Origin: Takakia lepidozioides
Lineage: Eukaryota > Streptophyta > Takakiopsida > Takakiales > Takakiaceae
Direction of reading: 5' to 3'
Assembly: GCA_030704615.1 (NCBI GenBank)
Contig: CM060732.1
Location: 15,128,001 to 15,192,000, forward strand
Length of the DNA: 64,000 nt
A program made the translations under genes and the position numbers. Below the pieces are notes generated by a model. It saw only the letters and a list, made by a program, of their open reading frames with translations, did not search any database and was not told where the DNA came from. This document shows, piece by piece, positions 23,246 through 33,730 of this stretch (positions are counted from its first letter, which is position 1; every line of letters begins with the position of its first letter).

Positions 23246-24115
23246 TTGGTATCAGAGCTTAGAGTTCAGTATGCGATCGTCCTTGGGATCGGCCTCATCA
23301 TGGGGTCGGGCAAGCCAAAGCGACAGCGGAACGGCCCGAAAGATGATGATCCTGGTGAGCCCGATGGGGGCGACGTGTCACCGAAGCGGCCATTTAAGGA
23401 AGCGATGCATGCTTTTGAAAATGAGGCCACTCAAGAACGGGAGGAATCTGAGGAGTCGGAGCCCGAGGAATCTCTAAGAGCTCTGACAGACCAACAGATG
23501 CCTCCCATGCCAGCAGCCTTTTGGGAAGGGTTGTTGGCGTAGTTTGGCGGGACGTTAAAAGACGTGTTAAAGGCGGCTAATGTCACTTCCACGAAGGCAA
23601 AATTTAAGGTGAAGCCTAAGGAACCCGGCACCTTCGAGGGCGTCCAAAATCGGAAGGCACTCAACACCTGGCTCTTGGAGCTAGAGCAATACTTCCGGGC
23701 GGCCAAGTTGAGTGACGAGGATCGGGTGGAAGTGGCTCCCACCTATTTGAGGGGCTATGCTCAACAATGGTGGCAGAAACGCCTTCACAACCGAGGTCCA
23801 AACCCGGAAACCTTGAACTGGAGTGGGTTCAAGGAACTGATGAAGAGACAGTTTGTGCCCCTCAACGCGTCCTGGCTCGCCCGGGACAAGATGAGGAATC
23901 TGAAACAAACGGATGGCATTCGGGGATATGTTCAGGCTTTCAATGTGCTGTTGCTCGAAGTCGCGGACATGGCAGAACCAGAAATGGTCTTCAACTTCGT
24001 GGCGGGACCTGGCCCCATGGGCCAGACGAAAGTTGGAGGAGAAGCCACCTAAGACTTTGAACGAGGCAATTGAGAGGGCTGAATGTTTCTCGGATGTCCG
24101 TAGGGGCGAATGACA
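23246..24115 (+). pseudogene. Chromovirus gag
   Basis: The N-part (23246-23542) is acidic and ends at a TAG within an otherwise continuing frame. The capsid core follows at 23564-24052: KPKEPGTFEGVQNRKALNTW, LEQYFRAAKL, ATYLRGYAQQWW-like residues and LMKRQFVPLNASWLARDKM. This is the retrotransposon gag pattern with the conserved W and (Q/R)F positions. Near 24030 the frame shifts, and the end KTLNEAIERAECFSD is read in the next frame. Gag would assemble virus-like particles; with these breaks it cannot be made whole. Confidence 0.8.
23247..23258 (+). promoter_or_regulatory. Primer-binding site (initiator tRNA-Met)
   Basis: TGGTATCAGAGC is complementary to the 3' end of plant initiator tRNA-Met. 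It lies two bases after the LTR. Confidence 0.9.
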
Positions 24116-24199
24116 AGGCCGTACGGAGCTGAACCACAAGAAGACCCGGCGGGAGGGTGACTCCTTTCGACCGGAAAAGAAGTGGGATAGGCCACGCGG

Positions 24200-24780
24200 C
24201 GACAATGGCACTTGGAAATCGAAGGGAGAGCCTTCACACGCCAAGACAACACCCGGTGCTCCGAAAGGAAAATCAGGTGCGACGCTTTATGGCGGACAAA
24301 AGGCGACCTTCGATGGAGTGTGCTTCAATTGTGGGGAGTCCGGGCACATGGCCAAGAAGTGCACGAATCCCCGACAATTGAATATGACTCGGGCAACCAC
24401 GGAGTTGTCCAAAGCTTCCATCAGCCGCTTGGTGGAGGCAGTGGTCGCCAAGACTTGCAAGGTAAGCAACTACTCTTGTGAGTTGTATCAGGAAACTGGC
24501 GCTTTGCAAAAAGGGAGTCAGTTAATGTTTGTGAGTGGGATAATCTCCGGAACTAACGTGTCGTTGTTAGTGGACACAGGAGCGTTGCACTCCTTCATGA
24601 CACCGGCAACGGCACGGAAGCTGGGACTTCTGACAAGTGAGGTGGGGGCCTCTATTGAGGTGCGTTCTGCTAAAGGAGAACCACAATTGGCGACGAGGTT
24701 GGCGTTCGATGTCCTCTTCAACTCGGGAGTTGGGAGGGACGTGAGAACTTCACCATTTGCGAGATCGATGGAGTGGATCT
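24200..24780 (+). pseudogene. Chromovirus zinc knuckle and aspartic protease
   Basis: CFNCGESGHMAKKC is a CX2CX4HX4C nucleic-acid-binding knuckle (about 24321). The protease follows at about 24540-24760 with the active-site LLVDTGALHSFM and a later hydrophobic flap region. The frame then shifts near 24770 into the polymerase frame, where the second protease motif DLILGMTFL appears. Confidence 0.8.
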
Positions 24781-26158
24781 CATTTTGGGGATGACATTTT
24801 TGAGCAGATCCGGAGCGATCATAGATGGCCGCAAGAGGGTAGTCACGCTACCGTGTGGGAATGGTTGCAAAGTTTTAAGAGTGTCGGAAACGCCCAACCC
24901 CGTGGGAGGGCGAATAAACCTTCTGTCAGCAAGGGAGTGGGCCGTGGAGGAGTCACACGAGCCCCAATTTTTGCTTTATGTAAGACAAGTAAAGGGAGAA
25001 GGCAATGGGGAGCCGAGCCCAGATTGGATCAAGGGGATTTTGGAGAAATACCAGGATGTGATGCCGGAGGATTTACCAAGCGGCTTGCCACCGCGAAGAG
25101 AAGTTGACCACAAGATTGAGGTGATACCGGGATCGGAGCCGCCTGCCAAGGCGCCCTACCGATTGAGCCACAGAGAGTTGGTCGAGCTGAAGACTCAGCT
25201 CAAGGATCTAATGTCAAAGGGGTACATCCGGCCGAGTAAGTCACCTTATGGAGCCCCGGTGTTATTCGCAGACAAGAAGGATGGGACGCTGCGGATGTGT
25301 GTCGATTACAGGGCTCTAAATAAGGTGACTATCAAAAACCGGTACCCTTTGCCAAGGATTGACGACCTCTTTGATCGGTTGGCAGGAGCGAAGTATTTCA
25401 GCCGGATCGATTTGCGCTCCGGCTACCATCAAATTCGAGTGGCGGAAGGAGACGAGGAGAAGACCGCGTGCAAGACAATGTATGGTTCATATGAGCTCTT
25501 GGTGATGCCTTTTGGGCTCACCAATGCACCCGCGACCTTTAGCACGCTCATGAACAGCCTTTTCCAGGAGTGGTTGGATGATTTTGTGATCATGTACATC
25601 GACGACATCTTGGTGTACTCGAAAACAAAGGAAGAGCACCTGGAGCACCTAAAAAGGGTGTTCCAGAAATTGCGGGAAGAGAAGCTGTATGCCAAAGCTT
25701 CAAAGTGCGAATTCGGGGTCACGAAAGTGGAGTTCCTGGGGCATGTGATTACACAGGATGGGATCAAAATGGATGACACAAAGGTGAGGCCGATTTTGGA
25801 TTGGGAGCCTCTGACTTCGGTCCCGGGAGTGCGATCCTTCCTAGGACTCGCCTCCTATTACCGGAAGTATGTGAGAAATTTCGCCAAGATCGCGGGGCCA
25901 CTGTCAGACCTCCTATGTAAATCCAAAGTTTGGGTATGGAACACCTTTTATGGCCAAGCTTTTGTCGAGTTGAAGCAGCGGATGGCGGAAGCTCCAGTCT
26001 TGAAAATCCCGGAGTTCGACCGCCCATTTGAGATTCATACGGATGCGTCGGACTTCGCGATTGGAGGTGTACTCATGCAGGATGGACGTCCAGTGGCTTA
26101 CGAAAGTAAGAAACTGAATGAAGTGGAGCGATGGTGGCAACGCACGAGAAAGAGATGA
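24773..26158 (+). pseudogene. Chromovirus reverse transcriptase and RNase H N-part
   Basis: The open frame begins [16 protein letters not shown] (end of protease). RT fingers and palm are complete: [35 protein letters not shown] and the catalytic YIDDILVYS, then KCEFG and FLGHVIT. RNase H starts [19 protein letters not shown]. The frame breaks after [18 protein letters not shown]. Continuing RNase H residues appear in another frame, where a stop (near 26278) precedes the next open segment. The polymerase copies element RNA into DNA in particles. Confidence 0.9.
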
Positions 26159-26298
26159 AGGCGGTGGTGCATTGCCTTGAGCTTTGGCGCCACTATATTG
26201 GTTCCAACCCGGTGAAGGTGTTCACGGACAATGTCACGGTGAAGTATTTTGCCACGCAGCCTAAGTTGTCCCCAAAATAACTTAGGTGGCAAGACACT

Positions 26299-27588
26299 TT
26301 GGCGGTGTTCGACGTGGATATCCAGTACAAACCGGGACGGGATAATGTGGTGGCCGATGCTTTAAGTAGAAGGCAGCAGCTCATGTTAGTGTATAAGGGC
26401 GAGACGACGCTCCAGAGGAAGATCCGGAAGGCTTACCGGAAGGATAAGATGGCAAAGTCCGTGATGCGGGACTTGAGGATGGGGGTTAAATCGCAGTTCC
26501 ACTTGCAAAATGGACTACTCCGGTACAAGCAAAAGCGTCTCTACGTGCCGAAGAAAGGATTCGATGCAATCATGGTGGTGGTGGATAGGTTCAGTAAAAT
26601 GGGCCATTTCATCCCCATCAAGGAGACGACAATGGCGCAGGAGACGGGGCGACTTTACTTTGCCCACGTCTTTAAGCATCATGGACTCCCGAAGGATATT
26701 GTCTCAGACCGTGATCCAAAGTTTACTAGTAAATTTTGGAGGGTACTTTGGAAGAAAATGGGGACGAGGCTCAAAATGAGCACCGCCTTCCGACCTACGA
26801 CGGACGGCCAAACAGAAAGGGTGAATTTCGTGGTGAAACAGATCTTGCGGAATTACGTGTCGGCAGACCAATCGGACTGGGTGGAGCACTTGGATGCGGC
26901 GGAGTTCTGTTATAATAACACAAAACACTCCACAATGGGAGTTTCCCCCTTCATATTGGTCTATGGAAAAGCACCTTTGGTGCCGACAAGTTGGGCTGCC
27001 CATGACGTTGAGGAACCGGCAGCAGTGGCAGTGCTGGAAGAACGCGAGCGTTTGTTGAAACTCGCAAAGTACAACATTGCCAAAGCTAGGAAATGGTATG
27101 AACGGCAGGCAAATCGGAAGAGGAGGGAGGTTAAGTTTGAGGCAGGCACGGAGGTCTGGTTGAACATCAAGAATTTTCGACTACCTCCGGAAGTGAGTCC
27201 GAAGTTCGTACCTCCGTATGCGGGACTCTTTCGCATCCGGAAGATTATGAATGAGGATGTGTATGAATTGGAGCTGCCGGCAAACAGCAAGGTGCATCCA
27301 GTATTCCACGTCTCCCTTTTGAAGCCTTACTTCAAAGATGAAGCACGTCCGAATCGGCATCAAGTGTTGCGTCCGCCACCTGTGCTGTTGGATCATGAAA
27401 ATAAACCTGCGTACGAGGTGGAGGCAGTGCTTAAGTCGAGGAGGTTCAAGAATCGAGAAACGGAGTATCTCGTGAAATGGAAGGGCTATCATCATGTGGA
27501 GGCATCTTGGGTGCGTGCCTCAGAAATGGGAAACGTCGAGGCGGTTGCAGCTTTCGAAAGGCGACCTCAAAAGCGGAAGAAGCGTTGA
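26299..27588 (+). pseudogene. Chromovirus RNase H end, integrase with deletion, chromodomain
   Basis: Starts with the RNase H end YKPGRDNVVADALSRR. After YVPKK the text jumps directly to GFDAIMVVVDRFSKMGHF. The HHCC zinc-binding domain and the first catalytic Asp segment (about 100-120 residues in relatives) are missing. The second Asp (SDRDPKFTS) and the Glu (TDGQTERVN) remain. Then come the GPY/F-type barrel with HPVFHVSLLKPY and a chromodomain, EVEAVLKSRRFKN..EYLVKWKGY..ASWV, at the C-end. The chromodomain directs integration to modified chromatin. The deletion should abolish catalysis. Confidence 0.88.
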
Positions 27589-28227
27589 TGGGGACATCAA
27601 CCTTGGATCGTGGGGGAGGAAATGCATGCTTAGCCCGGCTTAGCTAGCTCAGGAATCCGATTACAAAAACATGTATTGTACAAATTTTGTTATAAATGAA
27701 ATGGTTTCCAAATGTTGTGCGTCCTATTTTGTTTGGAATGGAGATGCATGGTATGGTTGGCTAGTGTGTAGAATGCATGCTAAGCTGACAAAATGAGAGA
27801 GGTAAATTGGATTAATCGTGTATTTGTGTAGTGCCGAAATCGGGTGACTCCCACCCAAGGAGCAAGGAAACTTGCACCTTCGTTGGGAGTTCAAGTGCTA
27901 GTGCGCACCTGACACGTGCACGTACTATAACTGCGCTACCGAGGAGGTTGCCTTGTAGTGCGGGCTAACGCGGAAGCTACGTGCTTCCGTTCACTAAACT
28001 TATCGTGTAGCCTCGGGACGAAGTCGTAGTGCGGCTTCGGCGTGTTCCCGTACCGCAGGCCAGCATTCCAAGGCGGACCCAATTGTAGTGATTGGGGCGC
28101 ACGGTTGGTTCAAGGTTATCTTCCTAGTCAAAAAGGGTTCAAGGCGAACCCTTGCTCAAAGTGATGCCAAAAGCGACATCACAAGCGGTCGCAAGCAAAT
28201 GTTATTGCAGTAAGGCGATTCGATGTG
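27589..28227 (+). other. Region between pol and 3' LTR, with displaced purine tract
   Basis: A purine run, GTGGGGGAGGAAA, lies at 27610-27622, about 600 bp before the LTR instead of next to it. The rest has no ORF of note. The bases just before the LTR (ATTCGATG) are not purine-rich. Confidence 0.5.
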
Positions 28228-28953
28228 TGTTGCGGCCCTTTGCCTTGAGGGCAGGGGGTCGGGACACGAGAGGGGTTGCCCCTGTGGTGGGGGTAGTGGC
28301 AACAATGGATGCGGGGGCTGAAGCACCCTTGAGTGCCCAAGGCACTCAAGGAGGCGGAGGCGCTCACTAGGTGGAGCCCCGCACACCGGATTGTGGTGGG
28401 GGTGGTTCCACGAGGGGTGGTGTTAGCTTAGTGGGACTTAGTGGGGGTGGCATAGGACTCACCATGGGGGCGGAGACCTTGTGGTGGGACTCGTGGGGAG
28501 TCTTGGGACTCATCATGGTCCAATGGGACCGTGGTGGGTGGGCCAAGACTCACCGCGACTCATCACCGGGAATCGAGGGTTTTCGTGGTGGTTCGCCATA
28601 AAATGGCATGGTTGTTTGTGAAACCCCCGCAGACAGTCACAAAAGTATATATAGGGAGTAGTAACCCCGAGAACGGTGCAAGCCCGTTGGTGACCAAAAA
28701 CTAGTGAGTAAGCGTGCGAGCCGGAAAGCGATCAAGGTGTGGGGAGCTATTCCGGACTGCCATCGACCAAAGGGAATTTCCACTAGGCCCAAATTGGGAG
28801 AGGGTCTTGTGGAGGAGTAAAGGGGGACCATTATATTCTGGTGAGCAGCCGAAGCTCCGAGTTGGCCCGGCGGCCAGTTAGGGAGTTAGGCGCGCGCATC
28901 AAAGCGAGTAACTATGACTTGAAGGAGAGCTTACCGAAGTGAGGTGCGCGACA
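28228..28953 (+). repeat. 3' LTR of chromovirus
   Basis: 726 bp, about 98% identical to the 5' LTR by eye. It begins TGTTGCG, so one terminal base has mutated, and ends CGCGACA. Confidence 0.92.
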
Positions 28954-29471
28954 TTGTGAGGGCAGTGTTTCTCCCCTGACTTCTATATACAATATACTTT
29001 TTATATCACATAAACCTATGAACCCATTTCTCTTCAACATGTCACTTAAATCCTCTCACTATTTGGCAACAACAGAAACAGAAACTAAAGTATGCTGAGT
29101 GAGGGGTACAACTGAGACCACATGTACCTATAGGATACCCTCTCCAAGAAGCTCATGTGCATCAAATGCAAGAACTTGTCCACAACCACTCAGATTAGTT
29201 TAATGTAGTGCATACTTATTGAAATTAGAACTATCTAGCAATTACTTTCTAAGCTATTAATTGGTTGTATCCTGAAAGGACATAACACTTGAGTGACCAA
29301 TCAGATTACATCTAGTACTGACTCTTGGAGTCGAACAGGTAAGAGCTCGGGGGAGAAGGACCAGAGTATTATTCTGGTGTCTTCGTGGTTGGGAGGAGAG
29401 CTCCTAATTATAAAAGCACTTTGTATTCTATAGTGTCTAATTCCTATAACATGGTAGCATGATTAGCATCA

Positions 29472-29483
29472 TGGTATCAGAGC
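29472..29483 (+). promoter_or_regulatory. Primer-binding site of copia element
   Basis: TGGTATCAGAGC, complementary to initiator tRNA-Met, about 100 bp before the gag start. Confidence 0.88.
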
Positions 29484-29573
29484 TTTGCAAAAAGCTTCTA
29501 TACAAAATAGGATAGAGAGTCAAAGAAAAAACTATATGAAGGATTAAAAAGTCTAAGAAAAAATCTGCTAAGT

Positions 29574-31720
29574 ATGACTTCCACTTCAATGGATGCTCGT
29601 CTCATCGATAAATTCGATGGAGATAACTTCCATATGTGGAAGATCAAAACTAAGATGCTCTTGAGAAGGGAAAAGCTCTAGACCGTCGTGGATGGATCAG
29701 AACTTAGGCCAACTCAAAGATCACCTATACTCCTTCCTACAACTGGTGCAGGGAGTATAGTAGATTGGGATGACAGGGATCTGAAAGCATTATCCACGAT
29801 AATGTTTTATTTAAAAGATTCCCAAATACTTCATATAGGTAATGCTACAACATCAAAAGTGGGTTAGGATCAGTTAGTGGCGATCTTTGAAACAAAAGAT
29901 GCAACCACTAAAATGTACTTAAAACGTCAGTTTCAATATTTGAAAATGACAGAAAGTGATAGCATAGCTAATCACATTAGTGCATTTAGTAATATGGTCG
30001 ATCAACTTGCTGGTGTAGGAATAACAATCAATGAGGCAGAAAAGATATTAACATTACTTAATAGTCTTCCTCCCTCATACGAAGTATTCATTGTAGCTAA
30101 CGGAAATCAGCCCGGTCTCACGTTTCACCAATTAATGGGATATTTGTTGAGCGAGGAATTAAGGAGAAAGACCGTAGGGATTTCATCAATAGAGACAGCT
30201 TTGTACACTGGAAAAAAGCCTTTTCCCAAAAAGAAATTTAGTTCTGGAGGAAAAAATAATAATCCAGGTGTTGAAGTAGGCTCTAGTTCAGGTGGCTCAT
30301 ATGGTGGTCCTCAACCAACCTAAAAGAGACATGGTAAATGTTTTTATTGTAAAAAACCCGGACATTTTGCGAAAGAATGTAGGATTCGCATGGCTAATGA
30401 AAAGGATGGAGATCAGAAAAAGCTACAAGCTAATAATATCTCATCTGTGAATAAGCTGTTCATGGTAGCCTACACTTCTCTAACCTCAGAAATCAACATA
30501 TGGTATGTTGATTCCGGGACAACGCAACATATGTCACCAGACAAAAATTGTTTTGTAACTTATGAAGATTACATTCCATCACAAAAAGTATTTCTGGGAG
30601 ATGATTCAAGTCTTCAAATAAAAGGTAGAGGAACGGTGGCAATTAAACATCAAAATGGAGAAGTAAAGCACATCGAGGATGTGCTTCATGTTCCCAGGTT
30701 GAAGAGAAACCTTGTGTCAGTAAGTAAAACTACTAGTGCTGGATACAAGTGGGAATTTGATGCAAATTCCTTTCAACTTAAGGATAAAAATGGAGAGAAA
30801 ATAATTGCCACAGGAGGAAGGAATGACAATTTATATGTACTGGGTACTTCTCTTACAACACCAAGTCATCATGTAAGTATGTCATCTATTTCAACTGATA
30901 AAGTGAATGAAGGTGATGTATGGCACCATAGGCTTGGGCATCTAAGCCTTCAAAAGATGAAGTTGATGCAAAAGGAGAATCTGGTTGAGGGTATGACCAC
31001 GCAATCAATCATAGATTTACATTTCTGTCAGAGTTGTATGCATGGGAAACAACACCGAAACCAATTTCCTACAAGTGGAGGAAAACGTGCATATGAGGTA
31101 TTAGAATTGGTACACTCAGATGCATGCGGCCCTATGCAAACAAATTCTCTTGGAGGGTCCAGATATTTTGTCACGTTCATAGACGATTATAGCCGAAGGG
31201 CGTCAATATATTTGCTTAAACTCAAAAGTGAAGTTTTTGAAATGTTTAAGAAATACAAAGCCATGGCCGAAAATCAAATCAGGAAAGAGGTTGAAAACCC
31301 TAAGAACTGACAATGAGACTGAATATGCCTCAAAAGCTTTTAACTCATTTTGTTCTGAATGTGGGATTGCTAGACAAATGTCAGCCCCATATACTCCACA
31401 ACAAAATGGGGTAGCAGAACGGAAAAATAGAACCCTAGTCGAATGTGCTAGAAGTATGCTTCTAGCTGCAGGTCTTGATAATACCTTCTGGGAAGAGGCA
31501 ATAAATACAGCAGCCTATATACAAAATAGAACTCCAACAGTTGCCGTAGATGGGAAAACTCCAGAAGAAGCATGGTCAGGGATCAAACCATCAATAACAC
31601 ATCTCAGAATATTTGGTAGTGAAGCCTTTGTTCACATTCCAAAAGAAAAGAGGAAGAAACTTGATTCAAAGAGTAAGAAGTGCATTCTTCTTGGAAAACA
31701 CTTATTTATATCCTGTGACA
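29574..31720 (+). pseudogene. Copia gag-protease-integrase polyprotein, broken
   Basis: Gag begins near 29574 (KFDGDNFHMWKIKTKMLL) with an early stop, then another near 29865. 29877-30323 carries the UBN2-type core (YLKMTESDSIANHISAFSNM; LLNSLPPSYEVF). A stop precedes the zinc knuckle CFYCKKPGHFAKEC (about 30338-30380). The protease has WYVDSGTTQHM. The integrase begins with the zinc-binding WHHRLGHLS and CQSCMHGKQ, then HSDACGPM and FIDDYSRR. A frameshift near 31295 moves the rest to another frame: LRTDNETEYASKAF and TPQQNGVAERKNRTL. The end IFGSEAFVHIPKEKRKKLD is the usual linker to RT, which is missing. Several breaks make it inactive. Confidence 0.85.
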
Positions 31721-31725
31721 TGTGA

Positions 31726-33730
31726 ACGTATTTTTTCCCTTTTTAAGGATGAGGAAAAGTGAAAAAACATTTCCTCTTGGCACAATTTCTCTTAAGTGTT
31801 AATTTAGGTGTCTTAATGAGGAAATGGGGCCTATTTTCCTTCAAGGAAACACTCCCAATCCTCCTTGTGCAACTGTTGAGTTTCTGCATGAAATTGGCAC
31901 CCGCGCAGGAATCGAGCAGTCACGGACTGCAAGATTCTTCCCCGTCTCACCCAATTCCTAGTCATATAGTGTGTTATACCACGATCAGAGACCAGATCCA
32001 ACCCATGATAGAATGTTGTACGCCAGCTGTGAATGTCCATAATGCAGTCTGGCGATATCCACGCCCATGCCATGAAACAGCCACTTGAGTACGTGTGGGT
32101 CTTCGTGCAAAATCGTTGGAGGCAAACCAAGGTTTGGCAAGAGTTTTCTACTCATTCGTAATCCATTTCAGGTGTGTTTTCCTGTGTAATCTAGTTAGGA
32201 ACCCCTGGACAGAATTTGCAACGTGAGAGTGACAGGCAGGAGCATGACTGAAATGGATTACGTACATGGACGAGGAATACTTGCAGCTGTGGCCTCTCTA
32301 GGATTTCATGCCGATCATTTGAAGAGTTCCGGGGATAGAATGTCAATGAGAAATAGCTATTAGGCTACTTTTGCATTCCATCGGTAGAGCTGCGGGAGTC
32401 ACTTGCATAAAGCGGAAACTAGGAAACGGAGACACTTCTGTCAAGCCCGTGTAATCACTGCAAAATTAACACAATCCAAAAGCCTGGTAGCATCCCCTGC
32501 TATGGTAGTTAAGTGCTGCCATGGCACTGGCATTTGTCAGCTATGTCTCTACAACTCATGGCATTGGCCCTCAAATACACTTTGAACGAAACAGGAAAGT
32601 TTGGGGGAATGCAAGGGTAATATTAGGTTTGAAGCCTGCACCATTTTCATGGCTGGAAGAAACCCATTTGACTCTTTGATATGTCCAGAACTCAAGCCTT
32701 ATAAGGACAGAAACCATGTCAAACAAGCATCACACTAGACTCAAGGGAGTGCAAGGGTCAGGTAAGTCCCATGTTGTCTGGAGACATACTTTACAGTTAT
32801 GATAGGTCATTCTACAAGGGGAGACTGAAGATAATGTTTGTAGACTGTGTTACTTTACTAGAAAACACATTGCACACTTTGGGAAGGTGAGAAAGAGAAG
32901 CTTGAGACACACAAGCAAAGTGCTGTAGGATAGGAGGCTCCCCACGAATTCTGCAAGTAGGTGAGTAGGAATGAGAGATATCTCTCAGCCTCTACACCTG
33001 CATTCTTTTCTTTTTATTCATATCAGCCCTCCATAGCACACTGATGCTGAAGGTGATGTCTTAAATCCTATTGGGCACTACTTGCACAGCAATTGTTATA
33101 TGGAGATTTGCCAGAAACCTGTCTGTCTCTGTCTCTGTCTTTCTCTTTCTGCAAATCTGTCAAGGAAAAGTAGCAGCTCAATGCATGTGGAAAGGCCTTT
33201 GTAGCCGAAATTGTCGGAAGAGACAGAAAGGAGAAAATCAAGAACCAGGCGGGGCAGACCATCGCATGAAGGTGCAGGCCATAAATGTGCTCCCTGCCAT
33301 GATCGCAAGCCTTGCCTTGGCCAGGCCTGACCGCAATGGTGGTACAGGTGCAATATCTCGCATTATGTTGGTTGCTTGGACTGGCGGCATCACCTGCACA
33401 GCAGCTTTATCGTGGACTAGTAAGATTTGACTGATTGGTCACATAATTATTAGTTGTTTGTGGGTTCAATCAAAATGACAATGCCTGGGCCCTTCTGGAA
33501 TGCCCTTCTGCCCACAGCCACTTACAGCACAGAACCATGATAACAGAAGACTTGGTAATCAATGAAAAATTGAAAGCAAGGAATGCCACAACATCCAAAA
33601 TTGCCACAATATAATAACTAGTAAATGAACCCCCAGCTATAGGAGGAAACAAGGTTCACAACAACATATTCAGATCTTAGCACTTGGTACACCCTGATGT
33701 TTGAAGTGGCTTCAAAGATCCTTCAGCAAA
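31726..33730. other. No gene recognised
   Basis: Short frames only (for example 32403 and 33071). No domain, array or terminal repeat is seen. The right end is the 3' flank of the F-box gene. Confidence 0.5.

Larger units (their letters stand above)
22520..28953 (+). mobile_element. Ty3/gypsy chromovirus with two LTRs, defective
   Basis: LTRs at 22520-23244 and 28228-28953, each beginning TGTYGCG and ending CGCGACA. The primer site TGGTATCAGAGC lies 2 bp after the 5' LTR. Flanking 5-mers TTGGG and TTGTG match at four of five positions. Domain order is gag, zinc knuckle, protease, RT, RNase H, integrase, chromodomain. I count about 16 substitutions and one indel between the LTRs, roughly 2%, so the insertion is fairly recent. 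Stops in gag, a frame break before the knuckle, breaks in RNase H and a large integrase deletion make it non-autonomous. Confidence 0.92.
28954..31725 (+). mobile_element. Ty1/copia element, 3'-truncated
   Basis: The primer site TGGTATCAGAGC at 29472-29483 is followed by gag, protease and integrase in copia order. The stretch 28955-29471 (TGTGAGGG.. to ..GCATCA) may be its 5' LTR, abutting the gypsy 3' LTR. Homology stops at about 31720 inside the region between integrase and RT; no RT, RNase H or 3' LTR is present. Confidence 0.8.

Noticed and set aside
23247-23258. tRNA-Met gene
   Set aside because: Only the 12-base primer complement is present, not a cloverleaf. The same holds at 29472-29483.
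33071-33430. 119-codon ORF 3' of the F-box gene
   Set aside because: The N-part is encoded by a CTGTCT microsatellite. No domain or codon signal is seen.
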